Assembly (NCBI RefSeq): GCF_001704415.2
Contig: NC_030817.1
Coordinates: 57,645,550-57,709,549, forward strand
Length of the DNA: 64,000 nt
Source: Capra hircus
Lineage: Eukaryota; Chordata; Mammalia; Artiodactyla; Bovidae
Reading direction: 5' to 3'
Within the stretch, counting starts at the first letter, position 1. Each line of letters starts with the position of its first letter. The translations under genes were made by a program, and so were the position numbers. Under the pieces are notes generated by a model. That model saw nothing but the letters and a program-made list of their open reading frames with translations. It was not told the DNA's origin and ran no database searches. Positions 11,166-22,699 of the stretch are shown piece by piece.

Positions 11166-11801
11166 GGAATGTTCATTATGATGTCATTTAGAGTTAAAAT
11201 GTGCAAGAAACATCTAAATTCCCATCAATAAGATGTATAAATTGTGGTCAAGTCATTCAGTGACATACTTGAGCACCATTAAAACAAATGGGTTAAGCTC
11301 TTCATGTCAACACTGATATATCTCAAATTTGTAATGTTAAGTGAGAGAGGTAAGTTATACAACCTGTCATTGGCAGGTTTGAAAATATAGTAAACAGTGC
11401 TTTTCAGCTATGATATTTTGTTCTTTAAAAAAGAAATTTATTGCAAGTATAGCAGAAAATCTTATAAATCCATTAAGCTGCTACATGGGCACATGAGCTT
11501 TTTAAGTTAACCTTTATATTTTTTAGTGTATTTGAAATGCTGCATAGGTTTCTAAAAGTTAGGAAAGTGTACCTTAACTGGACCATGGAATCTTTGCAAA
11601 TGTTCCCCATCCTAAGGGCCCCTGGTAGTGTTGTAGGCAATTCCCGTGGAACTATTCCAGCCTAATGCTGTTAGGCTGTTGGGACACAGAGCACCCCCTA
11701 AACCTTCCTACAAGAGCTAGAATGCTACTCAGATGGAAACTACTCTTCTCAGTGGCCAGCAGCGTTTCTTTTGTGTCTACCTGAGTCTTCTTGTCTTTCA
11801 G
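11166..11801. other. ZNF609 intron leading to first exon in window
   Basis: The first 150 bases look like further old L1. The rest shows no gene or repeat that I recognise, apart from the pyrimidine tract and AG at 11800-11801. Confidence 0.4.
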
Positions 11802-11889
11802 GGATGTTAGTGGTGAATGTAACATGGAGAAACAAGACTTATGTAGGTACACTTCTTGACTGCACACGGCATGATTGGGCACCCCCGAG
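11802..11889 (+). CDS. ZNF609: ZNF609 coding exon (first in window)
   Basis: An 88-nt exon preceded by a pyrimidine tract and AG (11800-11801) and followed by GTAAGC. It encodes GMLVVNVTWRNKTYVGTLLD and onward, ending CTRHDWAPP. It starts with the last two bases of a split Gly codon and ends with the first two bases of an Arg codon that is completed in the next exon. The whole preceding 11.8 kb is intron. Confidence 0.95.
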
Positions 11890-14800
11890 GTAAGCACGCC
11901 ACAGCTTTTTGTCTGTGTTAGTCTGAACCACCCCTATCAGTGATCCCTCATACCTCTATCTTGTTAGAGTTGGATAGCTTTTAAAGGACACTCAGCTTTT
12001 AAAGGACAGTATGGTATAAAAACAAAAGAAGCCATCATATTCATCTGGCATTTAAGAATAAATCAGTTAGGTGTTGGTTTGGGTAGTAATGGTGAGGAGA
12101 TCCTGTTTAAGCCTTTATCTAGAATGACTGAATTCTGGCTTCTACCTAAAGTCACCTCAAGACCAAGGTCAGAATCTGACTGTGGGGGAACAAGCATTCA
12201 TTGATGATGTTTTTTGATAGTAGCTATCTCTCAGAAGTTAAAACTCAAGAACATTTTCAGTTCCATAAGCTCCTTTAGACAATCTGGATTTCACAAAGAC
12301 CTTTCAAGTTGCAGTTGGCCATAAGACTGATATTTCAGTGAATTTCATCTTACGGCTAGTTCCTATTATTAATTTCCACTTCATCAGGGTTGGGGGAACC
12401 CAAATCTCAGGGAATAATGTATAGCTGCCGTCAGTGGGGTCGCACAGAGTCGGACACTACTGAAGCGACCTAGCAGCAACAGCAGCGGCATGCAGGTAAC
12501 ATCCTAGAAGCTCACCAGTGATGCAGTTAGTATGTTTTCAGAAGTTTCTTTAACAAATTATATTCATTGAAAATGATAGTTACCATTTGGACAGTTCTGG
12601 AGGTTAGCTGCAGCTAACCTGGTTTGAAGGTAGCTTCTTTTCTTAATCATATCTTGTTGTGTTTGTCATTTGCCAAGGTTCTGTGACTCTCCCACCAGTG
12701 ACTTGGAAATGCGCAATGGTCGGGGTAGAGGCAAACGCATGCGTCCCAACAGTAACACGCCTGTCAATGAGACAGCCACAGCCTCTGACAGCAAAGGGAC
12801 CAGCAGCAGCAGCAAAACCCGAGCGGGAGCCAATAGCAAAGGCCGTCGGGGCAGCCAGAATTCTTCAGAACATCGCCCACCTGCCAGTAGCACCTCCGAG
12901 GATGTCAAGGCCAGCCCTTCCTCAGCTAATAAGCGGAAAAACAAACCCCTTTCAGACATGGAGCTGAATTCTAGCTCAGAGGACTCCAAAGGGAGCAAAC
13001 GTGTCCGTACGAATTCCATGGGCTCAGCCACTGGCCCCCTCCCTGGGACCAAGGTGGAACCCACTGTTCTAGACAGAAATTGTCCTTCCCCAGTCCTGAT
13101 TGATTGTCCCCACCCAAACTGCAACAAAAAGTACAAGCACATCAATGGACTTAAGTACCACCAAGCTCATGCCCACACAGATGACGACAGCAAGCCAGAG
13201 GCAGACGGAGACAGTGAGTACGGAGAGGAGCCCACCCTCCATGCAGATCTCGGGAGCTGCAATGGCGCATCTGTCTCACAGAAGGGTTCCCTATCCCCTG
13301 CCCGCTCAGCTACCCCCAAAGTTCGGCTCGTGGAGCCCCATAGCCCTTCTCCTTCAAGCAAATTCAGCACAAAAGGCCTCTGTAAGAAAAAGTTGAGTGG
13401 GGAAGGGGACACAGATCTCGGGGCCTTATCCAATGATGGCTCTGATGATGGACCCTCAGTAATGGATGAAACAAGCAATGATGCTTTTGATTCTTTGGAA
13501 AGGAAGTGTATGGAAAAGGAAAAATGTAAAAAGCCCTCTAGTTTGAAACCTGAAAAGATTCCTTCCAAAAGTTTAAAGTCAGCCCGGCCCATCGCCCCTG
13601 CCATTCCCCCACAGCAAATTTATACCTTCCAGACAGCCACCTTCACGGCAGCAAGCCCGGGCTCCTCCTCAGGCTTGACCACCACTGTGGTCCAGGCCAT
13701 GCCCAACAGCCCCCAACTGAAGCCCATTCAGCCCAAGCCCACTGTGATGGGAGAACCTTTCACAGTCAACCCTGCCTTGACTCCAGCCAAGGACAAGAAA
13801 AAGAAAGAGAAAAAAAAGAAGGAATCTTCAAAGGAACTTGAAAGTCCTCTGACCCCTGGGAAGATATGTCGAGCAGAAGAAGGCAAAAGCCCATTCCGGG
13901 AATCATCGGGAGATGGGATGAAGATGGAGGGCCTCCTGAATGGCTCCTCAGACCCCCACCAGAGCCGACTGGCCAGCATCAAGGCAGAAGCTGACAAGAT
14001 CTACAGCTTCACAGACAATGCTCCCAGCCCTTCAATTGGAGGCGGTAGCCGCCTAGATAGCACTACCCCTACCCAGCCCATGACCCCGTTACACGTAGTG
14101 ACCCAGAACGGAGCTGAAGCCGGCTCAGTCAAAACCAACAGCCCTGCATACTCTGACATTTCCGATGCCGGGGAGGATGGAGAGGGCAAAGTGGACAGCG
14201 CCAAATCCAAGGACCCTGAGCAGCTGGTCAAGGAGGGGGCCAAGAAAACCCTTTTCCCCCCTCAGCCACAAAGCAGAGACTCGCCATATTACCAAGGCTT
14301 TGAAAGTTACTACTCTCCAAGCTACGCACAGTCCAGCCCAGGGGCTCTGAACCCCAGCAGCCAGGCAGGAGTGGAGAGCCAGGCCCTGAAGACAAAAAAG
14401 GATGAGGAGCCTGAGAGCACAGAGGGAAAAGTGAAGAATGATGTCTGTGAGGAAAAGAAGCCGGAGCTGAGCAGTTCCAGCCAGCAGCCCTCCGTCATCC
14501 AGCAGCGCCCCAACATGTACATGCAGTCCCTGTACTACAACCAGTATGCCTATGTGCCCCCCTACGGCTACAGCGACCAGAGCTACCACACCCACCTCCT
14601 GAGCACCAACTCTGCTTACCGACAGCAGTACGAAGAGCAGCAGAAACGGCAGAGCTTGGAGCAGCAGCAGCGAGGACTGGACAAGAAGGCTGAGATGGGC
14701 CTGAAGGAGCGGGAGGCAGCCCTCAAGGAAGACTGGAAGCAAAAGCCGTCAATTCCACCAACTCTCACTAAGGCCCCCAGCCTCACGGACCTAGTGAAGT

Positions 14801-17800
14801 CAGGACCCGGCAAGGCGAAGGAGCCAGGGGCAGATCCTGCCAAGTCAGTCATTATTCCCAAGTTAGATGACTCTTCCAAACTCCCCAGCCAGGCCCCAGA
14901 AGGACTTAAAGTAAAGCTGAGTGAGGCCAGCCACCTAGGCAAGGAGGCTTCTGAGGCCAAGACAGGTGCCGACTGTGGCCGACAGGCAGAGGTGGATCCA
15001 ATACTCTGGTACCGACAGGTAACTGTTCTGGAAGGAAATGGAAATACTGTTGGATAGTCTTTCTCTCTTCCTCATAAATCAGGGCCGTCCTTACGTAGGG
15101 AATCAACACAGTATAGATAGCAGGAGAAGTCTATCATGTTAGGGATTCTTTACCTTCGTAAATCATTTTAATGTTTTTTTAAAAGCACTTTTTATACCAG
15201 TGAAAGAGGTTTTTCCCATTTAACAAGAGAGGCCCAGGTGAGTTAGCTTGATTTGTCTGGAGGTACTCAAGACTTCACCAGCAGAGCGAGAACTGGAGCC
15301 AGGTATCCAGTGATGCCTAATCGTGCCTCGTCCACTGTGTGGTTCCCACAGAAGGGGGAAAGGTGGTCTCTCCAGTTTTTAAAGTAGGCGGAAGCACACT
15401 ACTCAGACTGAATTACTCTCAAAAAGATTTTGTAGGCAGAGTTAGAACTAAGAGCTTGGTCTTACTTGTTTCTCTCTTCATGAGGCTTAGGAAGAACCCC
15501 TTTGGTGCTGCAGTGAGCCCGCCCTCCCCGAGCGGAGGGGCCCCTACAGCTTTCTGCCCCCAGACTTGCTCTGAAGAAGGGAAGCCACCTAAATATCCTT
15601 GGAGCAGGAACAGCTTCTTCCAGTCACTTCCCTCAAATGCTTGTTTTCTCATAGAGAAGACCCACCAGTGGATTTTTCCCACTCTTTCCCCACATTTTAT
15701 ATCCTTTTGTTGAGGGGAGGGGACAGGCATTTAAGCAGGAGGGACTGTAGTTGATTTTGAACGAGGGTCAGTAGAGGCCAAGGTCCCGCAGTGCCCCAGG
15801 TGTCTGGTATTGTCTGCTTTGCTCTGGTGTTTCTACTGGGACCTTGGGCTTGAAATCTCTCTCTGTCTTATCTGTACAACACTCACGTCATTCTGTGATT
15901 GTCGCAGGAAGCAGAACCCCGGATGTGGACGTATGTCTATCCTGCCAAGTACTCGGACATGAAGCCAGAGGATGAGCGGTGGAAAGAGGAGCGGGACCGC
16001 AAACTGAAGGAGGAAAGGAGTCGGAGTAAGGACTCTGTTCCCAAGGAGGATGGGAAGGAAAGCACAAGTAGTGACTGCAAGCTGCCCACGTCAGAGGAAT
16101 CCCGCCTTGGGGGCAAGGAGCCCCGGCCCAGTGCCCACGTGCCTGTGTCCTCCCCTCTCACCCAGCACCAGCCCTACATCCCCTACATGCACGGCTACTC
16201 CTACAGCCAGTCCTATGACCCCAGCCACCCCAGCTACCGTGGCATGCCCGCCGTGATGATGCAGAACTACCCAGGTACGGCACCGCAGCCCAGCTGCTGC
16301 TCCGGTCACTGGGAAGGGAAACAAAGCAGATTTCAAATCCAGTTTTCTTGCTCAGCTTTCTTGCTAAGGCTACTGAGGCTCAGGTAGATGGTAACTCTGA
16401 TGTGAATGTGGTATTGTGGACACTCTAACCCTGAGCTCCTTGAGTGACCCCTACTTGCAGTCTGTAGGACCACTGCTTCCTCCCTTGCACCAGGTGGAGG
16501 GTTGACTCTGCAGTCAGTTTTTGTGGATAACTGAAGGTGAAACCCCGTCTACCAGAGGCATCTTCCCTCAGCTGGGATTTTCCAAGCACATACTTTAAGG
16601 ACTTAACCACTGGCAGTCCAGCTGTTAAGGCTCCGCTTCCACTGCAGGGGGCGAGGGGTCTATCTTGGTCAGGGAACTAAGATGCCTTGGCGTATGGCCA
16701 AAAGAAAACCACATACTCTATATTTTGCAGTGTGCTAGACACTGGGGGGAAAATAAAAGAAGTAGAGGAGACTACTCCAGTCCCCTCAAGGAGCTCACAA
16801 TTTAACTGCAGCAGGAGAGACACGTGGAACAAAGAAAAATTCACATCAGGAGAATGCATGTATTCATTTGCAAGACCGTGGTTAGCATAAAGTCATCAGG
16901 CAGTCAGGGAGGGGAGGTCCAGTGAGGGAAAGGTTCGGTTTGGGAAAATAAGCTCTTATACTGCCATGGAGTATGCGAGGAGGGGAGGGCAACACAGAGT
17001 AGGAGTTTGAGTGGTTTGAACTAGTCAGGAGATCCTTCCTTTACTCGCTGATCTCTGTTGGCTGAAGAGCCCTTCTTCCACTTTCCGGAGCTCCCACCTC
17101 ACTGTAGAAAAGCAGCTCAAACAGTCTTGATATTGACATTTTAAGGCAGATTCTAAGTAGAACATGTGAGGTTTTCAAACAGAAATAGGAAATTGTCTCT
17201 TCCTGCAGTATTCCTTTCTCCTGTTACCCCAGTCCTTCTGTATAAAAACCGTAGTTCCATTTGATGAGTACTTGCTCTAGGCCAGGCACTGGACTATGTG
17301 ATTCATGTACATTGTCTCATTTAATCCTCTCTGTCACCCTGTGAAATCAGTATTAGTATCTTCATTTTGATGGTCAAGAAGTTGAACCTCAGAAGGTTAA
17401 TTTGAGCTAATGAACTTGTTGATTTGTTCAGAGGTACCCAACTGGTAAGTCTCAGAGGTCAGATTTGAGCCCGAGGATATGACTTCAAATCCAATGACCT
17501 TTCTAATCCTATGACTGTAGCACCTCTTGGAGATGAATCTGAGACTTGGGCTCTAAGGAAGGTGATTCCCCAGAAACTGAGGGCCACGTTCCTAATATCC
17601 CTTAGCTGTTTGCCTCCGGAGCTCAGTAAAGGAAGGACATACGAGTCTCAGCCTAAAGACACTGTGGTGGAACACCCCTCAGCCTGAGCTTCACCAGACT
17701 CACTGACGCAGAGTCTCTCTCCTGTCTCGCCCATCTCTCTGACTGCTTTATTTCTCTCTCCCAGGTTCCTACCTGCCTTCCAGCTATTCTTTCTCCCCAT

Positions 17801-18910
17801 ATGGCAGCAAGGTCTCGGGGGGTGAAGATGCTGACAAGGCCCGAGCCAGCCCCAGCGTCAGTTGTAAATCCAGCTCAGAGTCCAAAGCCCTGGACATCTT
17901 GCAGCAGCATGCCAGTCACTACAAGAGCAAGTCTCCCACGGTGAGGGACGCGCAGAGACACTGGCCACTGTCAGGGACCAGGGAGGGTAGAGCCAGGGTC
18001 TGGGAGAAGGTGGGCTGGCTCGAGTCCCAGAAGCAGTGTGCTGTGGCCGACCTGACCTGAGCTCCCCCGGGCACCTCCTTGATTCTTGGGTGTCCTGCAT
18101 CTCTAAGGAGTCAAAGTGTGGGCTCGGGGCATCTTGCTTTCACGTGTGTGCCTCACAGTAGAGCTTTTGTGTCTGCTTTCCTTTCCAGATAAGTGATAAA
18201 ACTTCTCAGGAGAGAGATCGGGGAGGCTGTGGGGTGGTTGGGGGTGGCGGCAGCTGTAGCAGCGTCGGGGGAGCAGGCGGGGGTGAAAGGAGTGTTGACC
18301 GGCCCCGCACCTCCCCTTCTCAGCGCCTGATGTCCACGCACCACCATCACCACCACTTGGGGTACTCACTGCTCCCAGCACAGTACAACTTGCCCTATGC
18401 AGCAGGTAAGCCTCGCCTCCCCACTGCCGTCCAGTAGCGCTGCCAGAGCAGGGGGCCCTGGCAAGAAGCCCCTCCTCCTCCTCTTACCCTTCAGCCTCCA
18501 ATCTGTCCAGAATCCTAGCCTCCTGCAGACAATCAGTATAATCATAACATTTACTTCCTCCCTTGGAGCTCAGGGATTCTCAAACTCCTCCAGAAAATTG
18601 ACTTTGATATTCAGAAGAATAAGGAGCAGGTGTTCCCACAGCCAAAGAGTAACAAGCAACTGAAAAACAGAGCCTAACTGTCTATCCCCAGCTGTTAGAT
18701 CTGGCCAAGTATCAGAGTTTCTTCTGTCAGCACCCCAAAACTCAGTGGAGCTAGGCATTGAAGAAACTCCTCCCAGCGCCCGCCCAGCTGGCAGAGAGAG
18801 CAAGTGCTGCACTAACTTGTCCTCCTCCTCACTCAGGGCTTTCTTCTACAGCCATTGTTGCCAGCCAGCAAGGCTCGACTCCTTCACTCTACCCACCCCC
18901 CCGGAGGTGA
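11802..18910 (+). CDS. ZNF609: ZNF609, C-terminal six coding exons (gene partial, 5' part outside window)
   Basis: Zinc finger protein 609 is a large nuclear transcription regulator; literature links it to the NIPBL/cohesin and Integrator complexes. Coding exons are 11802-11889, 12678-15018, 15908-16274, 17765-17940, 18189-18405 and 18837-18910. All introns are GT-AG and all phases join: 3,263 nt giving about 1,087 residues and a TGA stop. The encoded protein matches my recall of human ZNF609 nearly residue for residue, ending in PPPRR as in human. Visible parts in order: a conserved N-terminal-side segment (GMLVVNVTWRNKTYVG), basic Ser-rich stretches, a single C2H2 finger, Lys-rich runs, a Tyr/Gln/Pro-rich middle, a charged coiled-coil-like Glu/Gln/Arg stretch and a His6 run near the end. 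The start codon and the exon that yields circZNF609 lie upstream of the window. Identification is very secure. Confidence 0.97.
12420..12492 (+). mobile_element. Bov-A2-type SINE 3' fragment
   Basis: GCTGCCGTCAGTGGGGTCGC, ACAGAGTCGGACACTACTGA, AGCGACCTAGCAGCAACAGC: only the last ~70 bases, within the intron between the first two exons, 185 bp before the large exon. Confidence 0.8.
12678..15018 (+). CDS. ZNF609: ZNF609 large central coding exon with the single C2H2 finger
   Basis: A 2,341-nt exon, open throughout, encoding about 780 residues. The reading frame continues into the introns on both sides, but GT-AG borders at 12677/12678 and 15018/15019 fit the known protein exactly (PPR|FCDSPTSDLE and ILWYRQ|EAEPRM). 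The only zinc finger starts with Cys at 13105-13107: CPHPNC, then a KHINGLKYH core and closing His residues. Other visible parts are a basic N-terminal RGRGKRMR segment, an acidic stretch after the finger, the Lys-rich KDKKKKEKKKKE run near 13790 (likely nuclear localisation) and a Tyr-rich YYQGFESYYSPSY region near 14290. A Gln/Glu/Arg helical stretch (YEEQQKRQSLEQQQRG) is near 14630. Codon use is GC-rich and unlike the AT-rich flanking intron. Confidence 0.97.
15019..15907 (+). other. ZNF609 intron, no recognised feature
   Basis: 889 bp between exons, with no ruminant repeat. It ends in a TCTGTGATTGTCGCAG acceptor. A plus-strand open frame at 15339-15713 has no recognisable protein content. 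Confidence 0.6.
15908..16274 (+). CDS. ZNF609: ZNF609 coding exon
   Basis: A 367-nt exon between TCGCAG and GTACGG. It encodes EAEPRMWTYVYPAKYSDMKP, a highly charged KEERDRKLKEERSRSKD helix, a Ser/Pro-rich linker and a Tyr-rich HGYSYSQSYDPSHPSYRGMP segment ending MMQNYPG. The last base is the first of a Gly codon completed in the next exon. Confidence 0.95.
16615..16715 (+). mobile_element. CHR-type SINE fragment
   Basis: CAGCTGTTAAGGCTCCGCTT, GGTCAGGGAACTAAGATGCC and GTATGGCCAAAAGAAAACC fit a short, old tRNA-derived SINE. Confidence 0.6.
17255..17525 (+). mobile_element. MIR SINE
   Basis: TGAGTACTTGCTCTAGGCCA, CACTGGACTATGTGATTCAT, TCTCATTTAATCCTCTCTGT, then the tail half with AGATTTGAGCCCGAGGATAT. 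A near-complete copy of this old mammalian SINE. Confidence 0.8.
17765..17940 (+). CDS. ZNF609: ZNF609 coding exon
   Basis: A 176-nt exon after a long pyrimidine tract (CTCTCTCCCAG) and before GTGAGG. It encodes SYLPSSYSFSPYGSKVSGGE and continues to ILQQHASHYKSKSPT, matching the conserved C-terminal part of ZNF609. It ends in phase 0. Confidence 0.95.
18189..18405 (+). CDS. ZNF609: ZNF609 coding exon with Gly-rich and His6 runs
   Basis: A 217-nt exon between TTCCAG and GTAAGC. It encodes ISDKTSQERDRGG, a Gly/Ser-rich low-complexity stretch, RPRTSPSQRLMST, a run of six His codons (about 18338-18355, mixed CAC/CAT) and LGYSLLPAQYNLPYAA. Mixed codons argue that the His run is selected at protein level rather than being a simple repeat. 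Confidence 0.95.
18406..18836 (+). other. ZNF609 intron
   Basis: 431 bp, with donor GTAAGC and acceptor CTCACTCAG. No recognised repeat. Confidence 0.6.
18837..18910 (+). CDS. ZNF609: ZNF609 last coding exon segment with stop codon
   Basis: The acceptor AG is at 18835-18836. The exon encodes LSSTAIVASQQGSTPSLYPP ending PRR, then TGA at 18908-18910. Two candidate splice donors overlap or follow the stop: GTGAGA at 18907 and GTGAGT at 18916. The second would leave five untranslated bases in this exon before splicing to a 3' UTR exon at 19219. Confidence 0.93.
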
Positions 18911-21900
18911 GAATGGTGAGTAACTTTTTAACTCAGAGAGACAACACAGAGAGAGCAGGGATAGTTGATACCTGGATCGCAGAATCCCTGTGGAGCCTCA
19001 GTGAAAGCCATCTCTGGGCTGCGGTCTGGAAATGGAGCAGCCCAGGCCAACCAAGCCTCTTGTTGAAGTTTCCCGGGAGCCTCTGAGAGGGGCTGTGGCC
19101 ACGCGCCTCCCCTGGGGACCAGGACCGGCCTCCCCTGCAGCTCATTTTCTTGGAGCGCCACCTTGTGGTTTTACCAGCCGGTTGAGCACCCGGTTCTCTG
19201 TCCCTGTTTCCCTTGCAGAATACCAAGTGCCCGGATAAAGTCAGCTTCACGGGCCGGACTGGCTTACCCAAGGAGGTGCTGGAGGTGCCGTTTAGACATC
19301 AGTTAAATGGTGTTGCTCATCCTGTTTGCCGTTCCCACCATGACTGAAGGCAGACCCTTGGCTATCTCGCCTCCACCAGACCCCCGGACTCCCCGACGCT
19401 CCGTCTTCCTCAGGAGCTGGAGAGCTGGTACTTAGCAAAAATATTTATTCTCTTGGCCATGGCCGTGACTGTCGTGGCCTCTGTGGAGATGAAGGCACGG
19501 GGAGCAACCAGGGGAACATGGCCTCAGCCCAGAGAAGCCACTGCTCTGTTCCCCAAGCCCCGGTCAGCCGCCGGAGCAGCACCAACCCCCAGGGAGGGCC
19601 CCCAGCACTGGGCAAGGTCTGAAGACAGCACAGCAGCCATACCCCTCACCATCATTACCACCATCACCAGACCCTGCATCTCCCCAGTGGTTTGGGCCCT
19701 GGGAACTGGCAGCACGTGGAGGAATTAGAATCTCAGGAAAGAAATTGGGGGCTGTTTTCTCTGCAGTTGTGAAAACAAGGTCTTCAAACGTGAAGACTTC
19801 TCCCCTCTCACATGAGCACATGTAAATGCTCAGAGCCCAGCCTGGAAAGGGAGACCAAGGCATCTGCCCACTGTGGCAGAGGGCTGGGGTCCCGAGGCCA
19901 AGCACCGGGCTCCCCGGGGATTCCAGGCGAGAGCTGGAGCATGAACGGAGTCTGTGAACGAGACGCTGCATCCCACCAAGTCCTGCTGCTGCTTAGCCTC
20001 CCCCTTGCCCTTTCCTCATCTTCCTCCTGACCCCTTGGTGCCTTTCCCAGGGGCATCTCATCTCTCTTCTTCTTTTCCACTGCTTGGCTTTTAAGACTCA
20101 GGCAAGTAAAATCGTATTCCCCCAGCATGGGGAGCTTTGGAGTCTGCCGGGAGGCAGGCCCTGGGAGGCCTAGCCCTCTGAGAGATGTCCTGTCCAAGCA
20201 GCCATCCAAGTGTCGGCCTCATCAAGGGGTCCAATTCTGTCCAGCCCAGTTTCTCTGTACACAACCACATGACTTCCTATAGCTCAGCCTGTAGCCCCAT
20301 ACGTGCCAATATGAGCCGTGTTTCTTTGTAACACACGTTTTTGTTTTAGGGAACACTGCACCTTGGAGGGCATCTGTCTGTTCCTTAGACCCTAGGACAA
20401 CACATGCAAGCCATTACTTCTCAGAGCCACCGGGTGTAGTCAGTGGAGCTGTGCTCTGAGGCAGAGGCAGTTCTCTGCTCTCCTTAGAAGTGCAGTCCAG
20501 TCCAGGCGTTATGCTATTTGTCCTGGGAAAGTGACAGTGATCTGGTAGCTTTACTACAGTCGCTTCTTCCCCAAGGTGTGGGGAGCTTTAGCTCTTGTGT
20601 TTGAGATATCATCCCTTTGTCCTCCTCTCCTGTCTTTCCTTGACCCTCTGGACTGAGAGATGAAGACTTACAGACACCAACCTGGGTTAGAGACGAGTCT
20701 TTGTGACCAGAGTGCCAAAAATGACCATTGAAGAGCAGGGGCTTGGCTCTGACAGTGTGGGGCATGGAGACGGAAGACAGTTAGCACAGCACCCAGCAGA
20801 GGCTGCTTCCCGAGGTCCCTGGAGCCCTATTCTAGAGAGGCTCAGGGTCTTTTGCCCAAGAGGGGCCCCCCTGATCTATAGACCTTTCCACTAGGTTCCC
20901 ATGGCCTTGTTTTTGTTCAGGTTGGGTTCTGAGCCCTCTCCCGAACCCCGCTGACTTAGACATCTTAGCAGGCCCTGGAGCAGCCTCCCTGTCCCCCTCA
21001 GTCCTTCTGCCCCCCACTGCCCTTTTGGGCCGTGCTCTGAGCAGTGACTTCCCTTTTACCCGTGGAAGTCGTCGGTGTGGACACCTTCACCCCACCTCAC
21101 CTGAGTCGTCCCCACCCAAAAGATGGCTCTAAATTTCAGCCTGCTCATGCCCTCCCGGCTCCTGTTGGGTGGAGTCTTGGGCCCATCTCTGTTCCTGTTT
21201 GTTTTTAAATATTGTGTGTTTTGTATCTGTGGCGCTGTCTTACAGCGTGCCCTGTACATATTGTGAAGAAACCGTTTGGAGCAATTTCCTTTTCCGTTGG
21301 GCAGCCATAGCCCGGGATTCCTGCCCGTTCCACTTTGTTCTGTTACAGAGAAGAGGAACTTCTGTGTTAGCAGGGCAGCCTTGGGTTCTGCAGAAGGGAA
21401 CAGCTCTTTTTTTTCCTCTCCCCCTTAAAAAACATTTGGCTTTTTGATCCTTACATCCTGAAAAGCAGGAGCTGAGCTGCCCAGAAGAGCAGGTGAGAGC
21501 ATCGATGGCAGAACAGCACTGCCTTTTCCTGATCCTCCTGGTCCCCGATCCTTGCCAGGCCTGTCGTCCCTCCCTGAAGTGACATGAAGCAGCAGCAGTG
21601 ACGGGTGAAACAGAGCCTTGAGGAGCACTGAGTGAAGGGCTTGCTGTCCCCCTCTAGCCTCTCCCCCTGGGGAGGAGGACCACAGGCGGGGAACCCGTGG
21701 CACTGGCAACCCAGTCGTAGGCATGAGACTCTCAAGGATCCCCACCCCACTTCACCCCAGAAAAGGCTGGACGAGTTTGCTGCTAAGGGCCGAGGTCACC
21801 AGACCAAGGCTCTGTCTGAGCTATCCCTGGCCCAGTTCTCTTGACAGACACGGCTCATCCGAGCCCCACAGAGAAGCTGGAGGGAGGCAGCCTCGTGCCC

Positions 21901-22693
21901 AAGTAGGACAGCCAAGGCTTGGAGACCTGCTCTTTAGAACTCAAATCTGCTTCCTCCTCATTTAAGTTGTGCCAGTTCCCTTCATTCCCTTTCCTTGCCT
22001 GTACATGTATGTATACATGTATATTTCCTTCTCTTACCTCACCCCCTCCACACATCTCAAGGTCAATGGACCACATGCAGAAGGCTTAAGAGGGCACCCA
22101 TGAAATGAAATGATGCCTCTTGAATCTCTTCTCTCCAGGCTCCAAGGTGGGGGTGGGAGGCTTGGTCTTGGGAGCGGGAGGAAAAGGCCACAGAAGGGCT
22201 AGTGTCATTGTATACGGGCCACTCGTTATCCCACACACGTTATCCCCATCTCAAGTGTCTACTCCGATGCCCCCAGGATTCAACTGGGCAGCTAGCTGGC
22301 CCCCTAATTCTGGGCCTTCGTTATTTGTTTATTATTAGGACATCCCAGGAAGCTTTCTGCTGATCCTCTGCCATGGGCCCCTCCTGGGACTGAGCTCCTC
22401 CCAGGCCCCGTCCCCAGCCCCTCCTGCCCCAGCCCACCCGCTTGCCTTGGTGCTCAGCCCCCCATTGGGAGCAGGTTGGGGCGAGCTGGAGGCCCGGGCT
22501 GGAGGGGCAGTGTTGCTGTTCATAGCTTTTGTTCCATTGGCGTTGCTCTGTTGGATTTAATTTCAGTCTTCCTGATTCTTCCCTTCTGTAAAGTGTACAT
22601 TACCAAGTTCCTTGTTTTTTTATATATATATATAAATATATATATATACAAACTGTACTCTTTTTGCCTTTGTACATTCAGGCAAGAAGAGAA

Positions 22694-22699
22694 AATAAA
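22694..22699 (+). terminator. ZNF609: Proximal AATAAA poly(A) signal of ZNF609
   Basis: AATAAA followed within about 30 bases by a GTG/T-rich stretch (TCTGTGAGGGCTGCTGGTT). It would give a 3' UTR about 770 bases shorter than the distal site. Confidence 0.55.

Larger units (their letters stand above)
16275..17764 (+). other. ZNF609 intron with CHR fragment and MIR
   Basis: 1,490 bp. Apart from the SINE pieces at about 16615-16715 and 17255-17525 I see nothing notable. Confidence 0.6.

Noticed and set aside
12666..13145. Long minus-strand open frames opposite the ZNF609 large exon (also 14125-14742 and others)
   Set aside because: They are shadows of the GC-rich coding exon in other frames; no splice sites, promoter or recognisable protein.
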